Source: Deinococcus grandis (lineage in GTDB: Bacteria > Deinococcota > Deinococci > Deinococcales > Deinococcaceae). From it: a DNA stretch of 64,000 nucleotides. A program made the translations under genes and the position numbers. The stretch covers positions 324,162 through 388,161 of the forward strand of contig NZ_BCMS01000002.1 in assembly GCF_001485435.1 (NCBI RefSeq), given 5' to 3'. Position 1 is the stretch's first letter. Every line of letters starts with the position of its first letter. Below the pieces are notes generated by a model. It was not told the origin of the DNA. It did not search any database and saw only the letters and a program-made list of their open reading frames with translations. Of the stretch, positions 40,370 through 48,594 are shown in pieces.

Positions 40370-41424
40370 AGTTCGACGATCTGCTCGAGCGCACGGCCGG
40401 ACTGCGCTGGAACGAACCGCTCGAGCGGCTCGCCGGGGCGCGGCTGCAGCGGCTGGCGGATCCGCACGGGTCCCTGGCGGGCCTGCGGCAGGCGGCGGGG
40501 GCCCGCGCGGACGTCGCGGCGGAGGTGGCGGCCGCGTTCACGGTGGGGGAGACGTGGTTCCACCGGTTCGGTGAGCAGCTCGACGCGGCCGCGCTGGCCC
40601 TGCGCGCCCTGGGGCGCCCCGCGCGGGTCTGGAGTGCCGGCTGCTCGACCGGCGAGGAGGTCTACGCGCTGCTCGGCGCGTGCCTGCGGGCCGGTGTGGA
40701 CGCGCGGGCGCTGGGCACCGACCTGAACCCGGACGCGGTCGCGGTCGCCGCGGGCGGCGTGTATACGCAGCGGGCCCTGCGGGACGCGCCGCCGGACCGG
40801 GTGGCGCGGGTGTTCGCGCCGGACGGCCCGCAGGTGCGCGTGAAGCCGGACGTGCGGGCCCGCGCGCGGTTCGGCGTACACAACCTGCTGCGGCCCGCGC
40901 CGGAGGCGGGCTTCGACGTGATCTCCTGCCGGAACGTGCTGATCTACTTCACGCCCGGCGCGGCGCAGCAGGCCTGCGAGCACCTGATCGGCGCCCTGGC
41001 GCCCGGCGGGCTGCTGCTCCTCGCGCCGAGCGACCCGCGCCCGCCGGTCACGGAGACGCTCGAGCAGGTGCGGGTGGGGGGCACGGTGCTGCTGCGCCGC
41101 GCCCCCCACCCACTGCCCGCCCGCGTTCCCGCCCCGCCGCCGGTCCTGCCCGCGTCCCGGCCCGTTACACCGCCGGAACCGTCCGCCGAGCCGGATCTCG
41201 CGCAGGCACGTCAGCGGGCCTTCGTGTCCCCGCACGACCCGCAGGCGCAGCTGGATCTGGCGCGGGCGTTCCTGCGCGCCGGTCAGCCCGCGCGGGCCGC
41301 GGCGAGCCTGCGGGCCGCCGAGGCGCAGCTGGGCGGGCGCGGCGAGTCGTGGGAGACCGCTCACCTGCGCGCGCAGTCGGCGCAGGTGCAGCGCGCCGTG
41401 CGGGACGCCGGGGGTGACGCGTGA
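40366..41424 (+). CDS. cheR: CheR methyltransferase with C-terminal TPR-like tail (WspC-like)
   Basis: The 352-residue protein has a CheR domain: FTVGETWFHRF, the SAM motif VWSAGCSTGEEVYALL, LGTDLNPDAV and FDVISCRNVLIYFTPGAAQQ. A Pro-rich linker leads to a C-terminal helical repeat (LDLARAFLRAGQPARAAASLRAAEAQL) that fits one or two TPR units, as in WspC. It would methylate glutamates of the neighbouring receptor using SAM. Start and stop overlap both neighbours by 4 nt. Confidence 0.88.
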   Translation: MKFDDLLERTAGLRWNEPLERLAGARLQRLADPHGSLAGLRQAAGARADVAAEVAAAFTVGETWFHRFGEQLDAAALALRALGRPARVWSAGCSTGEEVYALLGACLRAGVDARALGTDLNPDAVAVAAGGVYTQRALRDAPPDRVARVFAPDGPQVRVKPDVRARARFGVHNLLRPAPEAGFDVISCRNVLIYFTPGAAQQACEHLIGALAPGGLLLLAPSDPRPPVTETLEQVRVGGTVLLRRAPHPLPARVPAPPPVLPASRPVTPPEPSAEPDLAQARQRAFVSPHDPQAQLDLARAFLRAGQPARAAASLRAAEAQLGGRGESWETAHLRAQSAQVQRAVRDAGGDA

Positions 41425-41906
41425 ACCGGCTCGAGGCGCGCGCCGCCGAACTGGCCGCCCCGCCCCGCGCCCAGCGGCCTGCCGTGGACGCCGTGCTCGT
41501 GACCGTCCGCGGGGAGACGTTCGCGGCGCCGCTGCGGCAGCTGCGGGCGGTGCTGCCGGCGGCCTTCACGCCGCTGCCGCTGGGCGCCCCGCACGTGGCG
41601 GGCGTGCAGCCGGTCCGCGGCAGTCTGGTGGGGGTCGTGCGGGCCGACGCGCTCCTGACCGGTCAGGCGGGCGGGTCGCCCGGGCCGCTGGCGCGGGTGC
41701 TGCTGGCCGCCACGCAGCCTGAACCGTGCGGGGTGCTCGTGGACGCGGTCGGCGAACTGGTGTGGGTGGGGGACGCGGGCTTCCCGGCGACCTTCGGCAC
41801 GCCCGGCGTGCGTGGCCGCACCGCCGACGGGCTGGCCTGCCTGGACCTGGAGGCCCTCGTGCGGCACCTGCCGGCCGCGTGGCCGGCCCGGCCGCCGGAT
41901 CCCTGA
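41421..41906 (+). CDS. cheW: Second CheW-type coupling protein
   Basis: The 161-residue protein carries one CheW domain (VDAVLVTVRGETFAAPLRQLRAVLP near the N-terminus and GVLVDAVGELVWVGD). Wsp systems characteristically have two CheW proteins flanking CheR, as here. The GTG start overlaps the cheR stop. Confidence 0.82.
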   Translation: MNRLEARAAELAAPPRAQRPAVDAVLVTVRGETFAAPLRQLRAVLPAAFTPLPLGAPHVAGVQPVRGSLVGVVRADALLTGQAGGSPGPLARVLLAATQPEPCGVLVDAVGELVWVGDAGFPATFGTPGVRGRTADGLACLDLEALVRHLPAAWPARPPDP

Positions 41907-41961
41907 CCCCTGCCGCCCGCCCGCGCGACCCTCGCCCCCTGCCCATCCTGCTGGAGTGCCC

Positions 41962-43761
41962 ATGCCCATCCGCCTGAAACTCACCGGTGTCCTGCTGCTG
42001 CTGCTGCTGCCCCTGCTGCTCACGGGGGTCATCTCCGTTCGCGCGCTGGACCGCGCGGCCCTCACGAGCGCCGACCTGAACCGTGGCCTGATCCAGGCGC
42101 GGACCCTGACCAACCTGCGCGCCGCCGCGAACCGCGTGACCCTCCTGAGTGCCGAGCAGCTGCTCGTGCCGGGCGGCGCGTGGCTGGACATGCAGGACGC
42201 CCGCAGTGACGCCCTGAAGGAACTCTCGGCGCTGCCCGACAGCGCCCGCCTGACCGCCGTGCGGCAGGACTGGGCGGCGTTCGACCGGGAACTGAGCGCC
42301 ATCCTGGACGCGTCCGCGCCGCGCGCGCAGACCCTGCGGCGCTTCGAACGGAACTTCGAACCGGCCCGGCAGCAGTTCAGCCGGTCCGTGAACAGTTACC
42401 TGGACGCGCAGGAGGCCACGCTGGGCGCCCAGCAGGCCGGGCTGGCCGCGGACCTCAGGCGCGCCCACGAGACGGTGCTGCTGACCGGCCTGATCGGGGG
42501 GCTGCTGGCCGTGCTGGCCGCGTGGTGGATCGTGCGGCGGCTCGTGCACGCCGTCGAGGCGGTGGAACGCTCGGTGGGCCGCCTCGCCGACGGGTACCTC
42601 GACGACGTGCCCGAGACCCGCAGCCGCGACGAGGTGGGCCGCATGCTGCGCGCCCTGGGCCGCCTCGTGGCGCACAAGCGACGCCTCGTGCAGACCATGG
42701 ACCTCCTCAGCCGCGGGGAGCCGCAGCCGCCCTTCCCGCTGCGCCACCCGGACGACACGCTGAGTCTCGCCGTGCAGAACCTCAACCGGCACGCGCAGGA
42801 GACGGCGGCCGCCGCGCTGGCGGTCGCGGGCGGCAATCTCGCGCAGGACGTCCCGCTGCGCTCGGACCGCGACGCGCTCGGCGGGGCGCTGCGCGACATG
42901 ATCGCCCAGCTGCGCGCCTTCGCCCTGCAGAGCCAGGACGCCAGCGCCCAGCTGAACCTCGCCAGCCAGAGCCTCGTGGCGGCCACCGCCCAGCAGAGCA
43001 CCAGCGTCCACCAGCAGTCCGCCGCGATCGCCGAGACCACCGCCGCGGTCGAGGAGGTCCGCACGACCAGCCGGCACGCCGTGGACCTCGCCGGGCGCGT
43101 GTCCCGGCAGGCGGACGCCGCGCGGGTCGTGGCCGAGCAGGGCGTGCAGGCCACCCGCGACGCCGGGCAGGGCATGCACGCCCTGCAGGGCCGCGTGGAT
43201 GACATCGCGCAGAACATGCTGCACCTCTCGCGGCACTCGCGGCAGATCAGCGAGATCGTCGAGACCGTCAGTGAACTCGCCGACCAGTCGAACCTGCTCG
43301 CCCTGAACGCCGCCATCGAGGCGAACCGCGCCGGGGAGCACGGGCGGGGCTTCGCGGTCGTCGCGCAGGAGATCCGCACGCTGGCCGAGCAGTCCAAGGA
43401 GGCCGCCGGGCAGATCCGCCGCACCCTCGAGGACGCGCAGCAGGCCACGAACGCCGCCGTGCTCGCCACCGAGGAGGGCAGCAAGCAGGCGCAGGTGGGC
43501 ACCACCCTGATCGACCGGGCCGGGCAGACCATCGAGGAACTCGCCCGCGTGAACGACGACGCGGCCCGCATGGCCTCACAGATCGCCGAGGCGGTCGAGC
43601 AGCACGCCCTGAGCATGGAGCAGATCGCGGTCGCCATGAACGACATCAACGAGGCGACCGCGCAGCACCTGAATGTCACGCAGGACAACCAGCAGGTCGC
43701 CCGGCGCCTCCAGGACCTCGTGACCGACCTGAACGGGCATGCCGGACGCTACCGCACCTGA
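41962..43761 (+). CDS. Methyl-accepting chemotaxis protein (WspA-like receptor)
   Basis: The 599-residue receptor has TM1 at residues 9-26, a periplasmic helical bundle (about 27-170), TM2 at 171-191, a HAMP domain (192-245), a second HAMP-like helix pair and a signalling domain with the hairpin tip ELADQSNLLALNAAIEANRAGEHGRGFAVVAQEIRTLAE. Methylation helices lie on either side. The ATG at 41962 follows TGGAG 7 nt upstream. It overlaps cheA by 23 nt. The stimulus is unknown; Wsp receptors respond to surface contact or envelope stress. Confidence 0.92.
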   Translation: MPIRLKLTGVLLLLLLPLLLTGVISVRALDRAALTSADLNRGLIQARTLTNLRAAANRVTLLSAEQLLVPGGAWLDMQDARSDALKELSALPDSARLTAVRQDWAAFDRELSAILDASAPRAQTLRRFERNFEPARQQFSRSVNSYLDAQEATLGAQQAGLAADLRRAHETVLLTGLIGGLLAVLAAWWIVRRLVHAVEAVERSVGRLADGYLDDVPETRSRDEVGRMLRALGRLVAHKRRLVQTMDLLSRGEPQPPFPLRHPDDTLSLAVQNLNRHAQETAAAALAVAGGNLAQDVPLRSDRDALGGALRDMIAQLRAFALQSQDASAQLNLASQSLVAATAQQSTSVHQQSAAIAETTAAVEEVRTTSRHAVDLAGRVSRQADAARVVAEQGVQATRDAGQGMHALQGRVDDIAQNMLHLSRHSRQISEIVETVSELADQSNLLALNAAIEANRAGEHGRGFAVVAQEIRTLAEQSKEAAGQIRRTLEDAQQATNAAVLATEEGSKQAQVGTTLIDRAGQTIEELARVNDDAARMASQIAEAVEQHALSMEQIAVAMNDINEATAQHLNVTQDNQQVARRLQDLVTDLNGHAGRYRT

Positions 43762-45526
43762 CCTCGCCCGGGCGCTGCGCGCCGAGCTGCGCGCCGCCCA
43801 GCCGGACCTGGGGGCGGGCGGCCCGGCCGCGGCCCGCGCGCTGCACTCCCTGCACGCGGCCGCCGCCACCGCCGGGGACGAGGGCCTGCGCGCCGCCCTG
43901 CGCGCCGCGCAGGCGGCCGCCGCCACGGCCACCCCGGACGCCCTGCGCGACGAACTGCGCCGACTGGGCCTGCTGACCGACGCGCCGGTCAGCCCGGAGC
44001 CGCCCGCGACCGTCCGGGTGGACGTCCGCAAACTCGACGCGCTGCTCGCGCTGGCCGGGGAACTCACGAGCGCCCGGCTGCAACTGAACGAGCGGCTGGG
44101 CCGCGCCCGCAGCGGCGAACGCGGCGCGTGGCGCGCCGTGCGCGCCGCCCAGCAGGCCCTCGCGACCCTCACCGACGACCTCGCTCGGGAGGTGCTCGCC
44201 GCGCGGCTCGAACCGGCCCGGCCGTTCCTGCAGTCCTTCGAGCGGGCCGCGCGCGACGCTGCCCGGCAGGCCGGAAAACGCGCGCGGCTGCACGTCGACG
44301 CGGCCGACGCCGAACTCGACCGGCACGCCATGGACCGCCTGCGCAGCCCGCTGCTGCACCTGATCCGCAACGCCGTCGATCACGGCATCGACCCGCCCGG
44401 GGCGCGCGCGGCGCGCGGCGTTGACGACACCGGCACCGTCACCCTGTCCGCGTTCAGCGCCGCCGGGCAGGTCACGGTCACCGTCCGCGACGACGGGCCC
44501 GGCGTGAACTACGCCGAGGTCGCCCGCGCCGCCGGCCGCCCCCACGAACCGGGTGACCCGGCCGCCGAGGCGGAACTGACCGAGCTGCTGTTCACGCCCG
44601 GCTTCAGTTCCCGCCAGGAGGTCACGGACCTCTCCGGTCGCGGCGTGGGCCTGGACGTGGTGCGCACGCAGGCCCGCGCGCTGGGCGGCGACGTCACGCT
44701 GCGCAGCGGCCCGCAGGGCACGACCGTCACCGTGCAGTTCCCCCTGACGCTGGCCACCACCCGCGTGGCGGTGGTGCGCGTCGCCGGGCAGCTGCTGGGC
44801 GTCCCGGTGCGCTGGGTGGACCGCGCCGGGCGCGCCCGGGTCCAGCCGCACGAGGGCCGCCCGGCCGTGCGGATCGGCGAGCGGGTCGTGCCCGCCGCGT
44901 CCCTGGCGGCCGCACTGAACCTCGGCCCCGCGCGGGACGGCGCGTACCTGCTCGTCCGGCAGGGCGAGGCGAGCCTGGCGCTGCTCGTGGACGCCCTGAT
45001 CGGCGAGGAGGAACTCGTCATCAAGCCGCTGGCGTTCCCGCTGGCGGGCGCCCCGCACCTGGAGGGCGCCGCGCAGCTGCCCGACGGGCAGATCGTGCCG
45101 GTCCTGAACGTCCGCGCCCTGCGCCCGGCGGCCACGAGCCGCGTGCCGGACGCGCCGCCGCGCGCGCCCCGCGTGCTGCTGGCCGAGGACACCGCCGTCA
45201 CACGGCAGCTGCTGCGCGGGATCCTGACCGGCGCGGGCGTCGACGTGACGGCCGTGGAGAACGGCGCCCTGGCCTGGGAGGCCGCGCAGCGCGCCGCGCC
45301 GGACCTGCTGCTCACCGACGTGGAGATGCCGCAGCTGGGCGGCCTGGACCTGACCCGGCAGGTGCGCGCGCACCCGCAGCTGCAGCACCTGCCGGTCGTG
45401 CTCCTCACGTCCCTCGGGCACCCGGAGGACCGCGAGCGCGGCGCGGAGGCCGGTGCGGACGCGTACCTCGTCAAGGGCGACTTCGACGAGGCGGCGCTCG
45501 TGGCCACCCTGAGGCGGCTGCTGTGA
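43739..45526 (+). CDS. cheA: Hybrid CheA histidine kinase with C-terminal receiver (WspE-like), degenerate P1
   Basis: The 595-residue protein has a dimerisation and ATPase core (N-box HLIRNAVDHGID with Asn211, VRDDGPGVN, GRGVGLDVV), a CheW-like P5 domain and a receiver domain (about 478-595) with phospho-acceptor Asp527 in LLLTDVEMPQLGG. The first 80 residues are an alanine-rich helical stub with ALHSLHAAAATAG: a His (His36) is at the P1 position but the usual KG after HSL is replaced by HA. So P1 is degenerate, and a canonical one is found on the free Hpt protein at 46461. Its start overlaps the receptor gene by 23 nt. Confidence 0.9.
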   Translation: MPDATAPDLARALRAELRAAQPDLGAGGPAAARALHSLHAAAATAGDEGLRAALRAAQAAAATATPDALRDELRRLGLLTDAPVSPEPPATVRVDVRKLDALLALAGELTSARLQLNERLGRARSGERGAWRAVRAAQQALATLTDDLAREVLAARLEPARPFLQSFERAARDAARQAGKRARLHVDAADAELDRHAMDRLRSPLLHLIRNAVDHGIDPPGARAARGVDDTGTVTLSAFSAAGQVTVTVRDDGPGVNYAEVARAAGRPHEPGDPAAEAELTELLFTPGFSSRQEVTDLSGRGVGLDVVRTQARALGGDVTLRSGPQGTTVTVQFPLTLATTRVAVVRVAGQLLGVPVRWVDRAGRARVQPHEGRPAVRIGERVVPAASLAAALNLGPARDGAYLLVRQGEASLALLVDALIGEEELVIKPLAFPLAGAPHLEGAAQLPDGQIVPVLNVRALRPAATSRVPDAPPRAPRVLLAEDTAVTRQLLRGILTGAGVDVTAVENGALAWEAAQRAAPDLLLTDVEMPQLGGLDLTRQVRAHPQLQHLPVVLLTSLGHPEDRERGAEAGADAYLVKGDFDEAALVATLRRLL

Positions 45527-46464
45527 CGCTCGTGGTGCTGCTCGCCCCGGCCGAACTGGGCCGCGCCCGCACGCTGCCCAGCCCGCGCCGCCTGTGCACG
45601 TCCGTGGCGGCCGCGCTGACCGAACTGCGCCGCGCGCCGCCCGCCGCGACCCTGCTGCTCGTGGACCCCGCCCCGGACCTCGACTGGGCCGACCTGCGCG
45701 AGCAGCTCAGGCCCCTGCGGACCCGCATGATCGTCGCCGGGGGTCACGCGCCGCCCGGCGTGCGGCAGGTGCCCACCCTGGAGGCCGCCCTGCCGCTGCT
45801 GGGCCGCCCCGCCGCCCCGAACGGCGGCCCGGGTCCGGGCGACCGTCCGGGGGCGCCGGTGGACGCGGCCCCGACGACCTCGCACCTGACAGGCACCCCA
45901 CTGCCAGCCACGTTGCTGACCGTCACGCCGCTGACGCTGATCGGCGCGAGTACCGGCGGCCCGCGCGCGCTGCAGGACCTCCTGAGCGGTCTGCGGCCCC
46001 GCGGCGCCGTCGTGATCGCCCAGCATCTCTCGGAGGGCTTCAGTGACAACCTCACGCAGTGGCTCGGGACGCTCACGTCCGCCCCGGTCCTGAACCCCGC
46101 GCCTGGCGAGCCGCTGCGGCCCGGCACGATCACCGTCGTGTCCGGCACGCACGTCACGCTCAGCGGCGACACGCTGCGCGTCCACCCCGGCCAGCCGGGC
46201 CGCGAGTACCTGCCGTCCATCGACCGGCTGTTCCAGTCCGGCCTGACCTGGCGCGGCCCGCTGAACGCCGTGCTGCTCAGCGGGATGGGCGACGACGGCG
46301 CCGCCGGACTGGCTGCGCTGCACGCCGCGGGGGCCCGCACCGCCGTGCAGGACCCGGACAGCGCCACCGTGCCCTCCATGCCCGCGCAGGCCCTGGCGCG
46401 CGTGCGCCCCAGCGTGCTGGCCGACCCGCGCGGCCTGCGGGCCTTCCTGGAGCGGCACGCGTGA
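45523..46464 (+). CDS. cheB: CheB-type methylesterase with degenerate receiver (WspF-like)
   Basis: The 313-residue protein has a C-terminal methylesterase domain with the catalytic triad Ser143 (LIGASTGGPRAL), His168 (VIAQHLSEGF) and Asp258 (LLSGMGDDGAAG). The N-terminal 100 residues resemble a receiver in length, but the acidic pair is absent (VVLLAPAELGR) and only one candidate Asp (LLLVDPAPDLDW) remains, so phosphorylation is doubtful. It would demethylate the receptor for adaptation. The GTG start overlaps the cheA stop. Confidence 0.86.
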   Translation: MTLVVLLAPAELGRARTLPSPRRLCTSVAAALTELRRAPPAATLLLVDPAPDLDWADLREQLRPLRTRMIVAGGHAPPGVRQVPTLEAALPLLGRPAAPNGGPGPGDRPGAPVDAAPTTSHLTGTPLPATLLTVTPLTLIGASTGGPRALQDLLSGLRPRGAVVIAQHLSEGFSDNLTQWLGTLTSAPVLNPAPGEPLRPGTITVVSGTHVTLSGDTLRVHPGQPGREYLPSIDRLFQSGLTWRGPLNAVLLSGMGDDGAAGLAALHAAGARTAVQDPDSATVPSMPAQALARVRPSVLADPRGLRAFLERHA

Positions 46465-47357
46465 CCGACGCCCCGCACGACTTCGTGCCGCTCTTCGCGG
46501 AGGAGGCCCGCACGCAGCTCGACGCGCTCGACGCGGCCCTGCACCGCCTGGAGGACGACGCGCACGACGGGCCCGCCATCCGCGCGGCGTTCCAGGCGGC
46601 GCACTCCATCAAGGGCGGCGCCGCCATGCTCGACCTGCGCGGCACCGGGCAGCTCATGAGCGCCTTCGAGGACCTGCTCGCGCACCTGCGCGCGGGCCGA
46701 CCCCATCCGCCCGGCTGGCTGAGCGCCGCGTTCGGCGCGCGCGACCGCCTGATCCGCCAGCTGGACGACCTGATGCCCGGCGCGCCCCCCCACCCGGACG
46801 ACGAGGCGGTCACCCGCACCCTGCGCGACCTCCTGCACCTCGCGGTGACGCCCGCGCCGCCCACCGGCCGGGCCGGACCCGGACCGCTCACCCCTGACCC
46901 GCCGGACCCCGGCACGGCCGCGACTGCCCCGCCCCTTCAATCCCCGCCCGCCCACACCCGGCCTGCCCACACTGTTCCCGCCCAGACCTTGCCCGCCCAG
47001 GCCGGTCCCGCGCCGACTGCCCTGCCGGTCGCGGTCGTCATCGACGTCAGTGCCCTCAGCCGCGACGTGCTCGCCCGGCACCTGCGCGCGCTGGGGTACG
47101 ACACCCACACCTTCGACCACGTTCCCCCCCCGCTCCACGCCGCCCTGGTCCTGATCTCCGCCGCCCTGCTGCCCGGCGCGCTGCCCGCCGGGTGGCCCGC
47201 CGCGTCCCTGCACGTCCTGAGCGAGGACCCGCAGGCGCGCGCCGACGCCCGCGCGCGCGGCCTGCCCGCCAGCGCCCGCCCGGCGCACGACACTCCCCTC
47301 ACCTCCCTGCCCGGTCAGTGGACCCCGGCGCAGCGCCCCACCTCGGACGCCCCATGA
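46461..47357 (+). CDS. Free Hpt phosphotransfer protein with C-terminal pseudo-receiver
   Basis: The 298-residue protein begins with a canonical CheA P1/Hpt domain (residues 8-115): phosphorylatable His48 in AAHSIKGGAAML, preceded by LFAEEARTQLDALDAALHRLE. A Pro/Thr/Ala linker of repeated PAHT/PAQT units (about residues 155-180) follows. A receiver-like fold (VAVVIDVSALSRDVLARHLRALGY) ends the protein; it lacks the acidic pair and the phospho-acceptor Asp, which is at most replaced by VLIS. It likely supplies the phosphotransfer module for the neighbouring cheA gene product. GTG overlaps the cheB stop; the stop overlaps the next ATG. Confidence 0.8.
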   Translation: MTDAPHDFVPLFAEEARTQLDALDAALHRLEDDAHDGPAIRAAFQAAHSIKGGAAMLDLRGTGQLMSAFEDLLAHLRAGRPHPPGWLSAAFGARDRLIRQLDDLMPGAPPHPDDEAVTRTLRDLLHLAVTPAPPTGRAGPGPLTPDPPDPGTAATAPPLQSPPAHTRPAHTVPAQTLPAQAGPAPTALPVAVVIDVSALSRDVLARHLRALGYDTHTFDHVPPPLHAALVLISAALLPGALPAGWPAASLHVLSEDPQARADARARGLPASARPAHDTPLTSLPGQWTPAQRPTSDAP

Positions 47358-48277
47358 ACATTCTCGTCATCGACGACAGCGCTCTGATCCGCGCCATCCT
47401 GACCCGCACCCTCACCCCGATCGGCGCCGTGCACGCCCCGGGCGACCTGCAGGGCGCCCGCGACCTCCTGGGATTCCACAGCGGCCAGTGCGACATGGAC
47501 GTCGTGCTGCTCGACCTGGAGATGCCTGAACGCGACGGCCTGAGCTTCCTGCGGGACCTGCGTGCCCACCCGCACCTGGCGGACCTGAGCGTGATCATGG
47601 TCACCAGCACCCAGGAAACCGAGCGGCTCGACGACGCCTTCGCGGCCGGCGCGAACGACTACGTCACGAAACCCGCCCATGACAACGTCCTGCGCGCCCG
47701 GACCCTGAACGCCGCCCGCCTGACCCGCGCGCTGCGCGCCGCCAAGGACCGCGAACGCGACCTGGCGGCCGCGAACGTCCAGCTCGAGCAGCTGTCCCTC
47801 ACCGACGCCCTGACCGGCCTCGCCAACCGCCGCGCGTTCGACCAGCAGTACGCGCAGGCGCTGGCCCTGGCGCAGCGCAGCCGCATGCCCTCGACGCTGA
47901 TCATGGCCGACATCGACCACTTCAAACGCTTCAACGACGCCCTCGGCCATCCCGCCGGGGACGCGTGCCTGCAGCAGGTCGCGGCCGTCCTCCAGCGCAG
48001 CTGCCACCGCCGCACCGACCTCGCGGCCCGCTACGGCGGCGAGGAATTCGCCCTGCTGCTCCTCGACACCGACCTGCGCGGCGCGCAGGAGGTCGCCGGA
48101 CGCATCCACGCTGCGCTGGAAGAGGTCGCCATCCCGCACCCGGACCACCCGCTGGGCCGCGTGACCCTCAGCCTGGGGCTGGCCAGCACGGCCGCCGCCG
48201 ACCTGAAGGGCGCCGCCGACGCCGCGCTGTACCGCGCCAAGGCCCAGGGCCGCAACACCACCGCCGAGGCCCACTGA
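47354..48277 (+). CDS. wspR: Response-regulator diguanylate cyclase (WspR-like)
   Basis: The 307-residue protein has a receiver domain (DD at 7-8, phospho-acceptor Asp54 in VLLDLEMPERDG, Lys106 in VTKP) and a GGDEF domain with DALTGLANRRAF, MADIDHFKRFNDALGH and the active site GGEEF at 228-232. An I-site RRTD (219-222) lies five residues before GGEEF. Phosphorylation through the kinase and Hpt proteins should activate c-di-GMP synthesis. The ATGA overlap joins it to the Hpt gene. Last gene of the operon. Confidence 0.9.
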   Translation: MNILVIDDSALIRAILTRTLTPIGAVHAPGDLQGARDLLGFHSGQCDMDVVLLDLEMPERDGLSFLRDLRAHPHLADLSVIMVTSTQETERLDDAFAAGANDYVTKPAHDNVLRARTLNAARLTRALRAAKDRERDLAAANVQLEQLSLTDALTGLANRRAFDQQYAQALALAQRSRMPSTLIMADIDHFKRFNDALGHPAGDACLQQVAAVLQRSCHRRTDLAARYGGEEFALLLLDTDLRGAQEVAGRIHAALEEVAIPHPDHPLGRVTLSLGLASTAAADLKGAADAALYRAKAQGRNTTAEAH

Positions 48278-48321
48278 CCGCATTCAGATGAGACCGCCGC
48301 AGCCTCTGCCTGCCCAGGTCA

Positions 48322-48455
48322 TACGGACTCCGATTGAATGGGCTGCAAAGCCCGCTGGGTCCGAGCGGAGGCGAGAAGGAGAACAACGGGTTCCGGACGT
48401 GGAGCCGGCAATCCGGTGAAGTTCCGGATTGTTGGCGAAACAAACGGAATCCGTC
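48322..48455 (+). repeat. Miniature element copy 3 (134 bp, TCA target duplication)
   Basis: The element starts TACGGACTCCG and ends CGGAATCCGTC, flanked by TCA at 48319-48321 and 48456-48458. Stem II keeps pairing despite changed bases: CAATCCGG with CCGGATTG and GCCG with TGGC, where copies 1-2 have CAGATCGG/CCGATCTG and GTTG/CAAC. Stem I retains its inner GGGCT/AGCCC pairs with two outer mismatches. It lies 44 bp after the wspR-like gene. Confidence 0.85.
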
Positions 48456-48465
48456 TCACAGCAGA

Positions 48466-48504
48466 ATTCAGAGGTATTGAGGGTATCCCTCGATACCTCT
48501 GAAT
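48466..48504. terminator. Strong near-perfect hairpin after the chemosensory operon
   Basis: ATTCAGAGGTAT (48466-48477) pairs with ATACCTCTGAAT (48493-48504), and GAGGG (48479-48483) with CCCTC (48487-48491), around a TAT loop; one T/G wobble sits between. The 18-bp stem follows the operon and the miniature element. No T-tract follows, so termination by classical rules is uncertain. Confidence 0.5.
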
Positions 48505-48529
48505 CGAGCGGAGCGAGCACCTGATCAAA

Positions 48530-48594
48530 ACAGCGGTTAGAAGTGGAATTGAAGGGCGTGGTGTTGGCCCTTCAATGCAACTGGAAACCGCTGT
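48530..48594. terminator. Nested hairpin abutting the alcohol dehydrogenase stop
   Basis: An inner perfect stem ATTGAAGGGC (48548-48557) with GCCCTTCAAT (48567-48576) lies inside an outer stem ACAGCGGTT (48530-48538) with AACCGCTGT (48586-48594). The outer arm reaches the alcohol dehydrogenase stop codon (48594-48596), so it is probably the terminator of that gene and perhaps of the converging operon. Confidence 0.5.
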
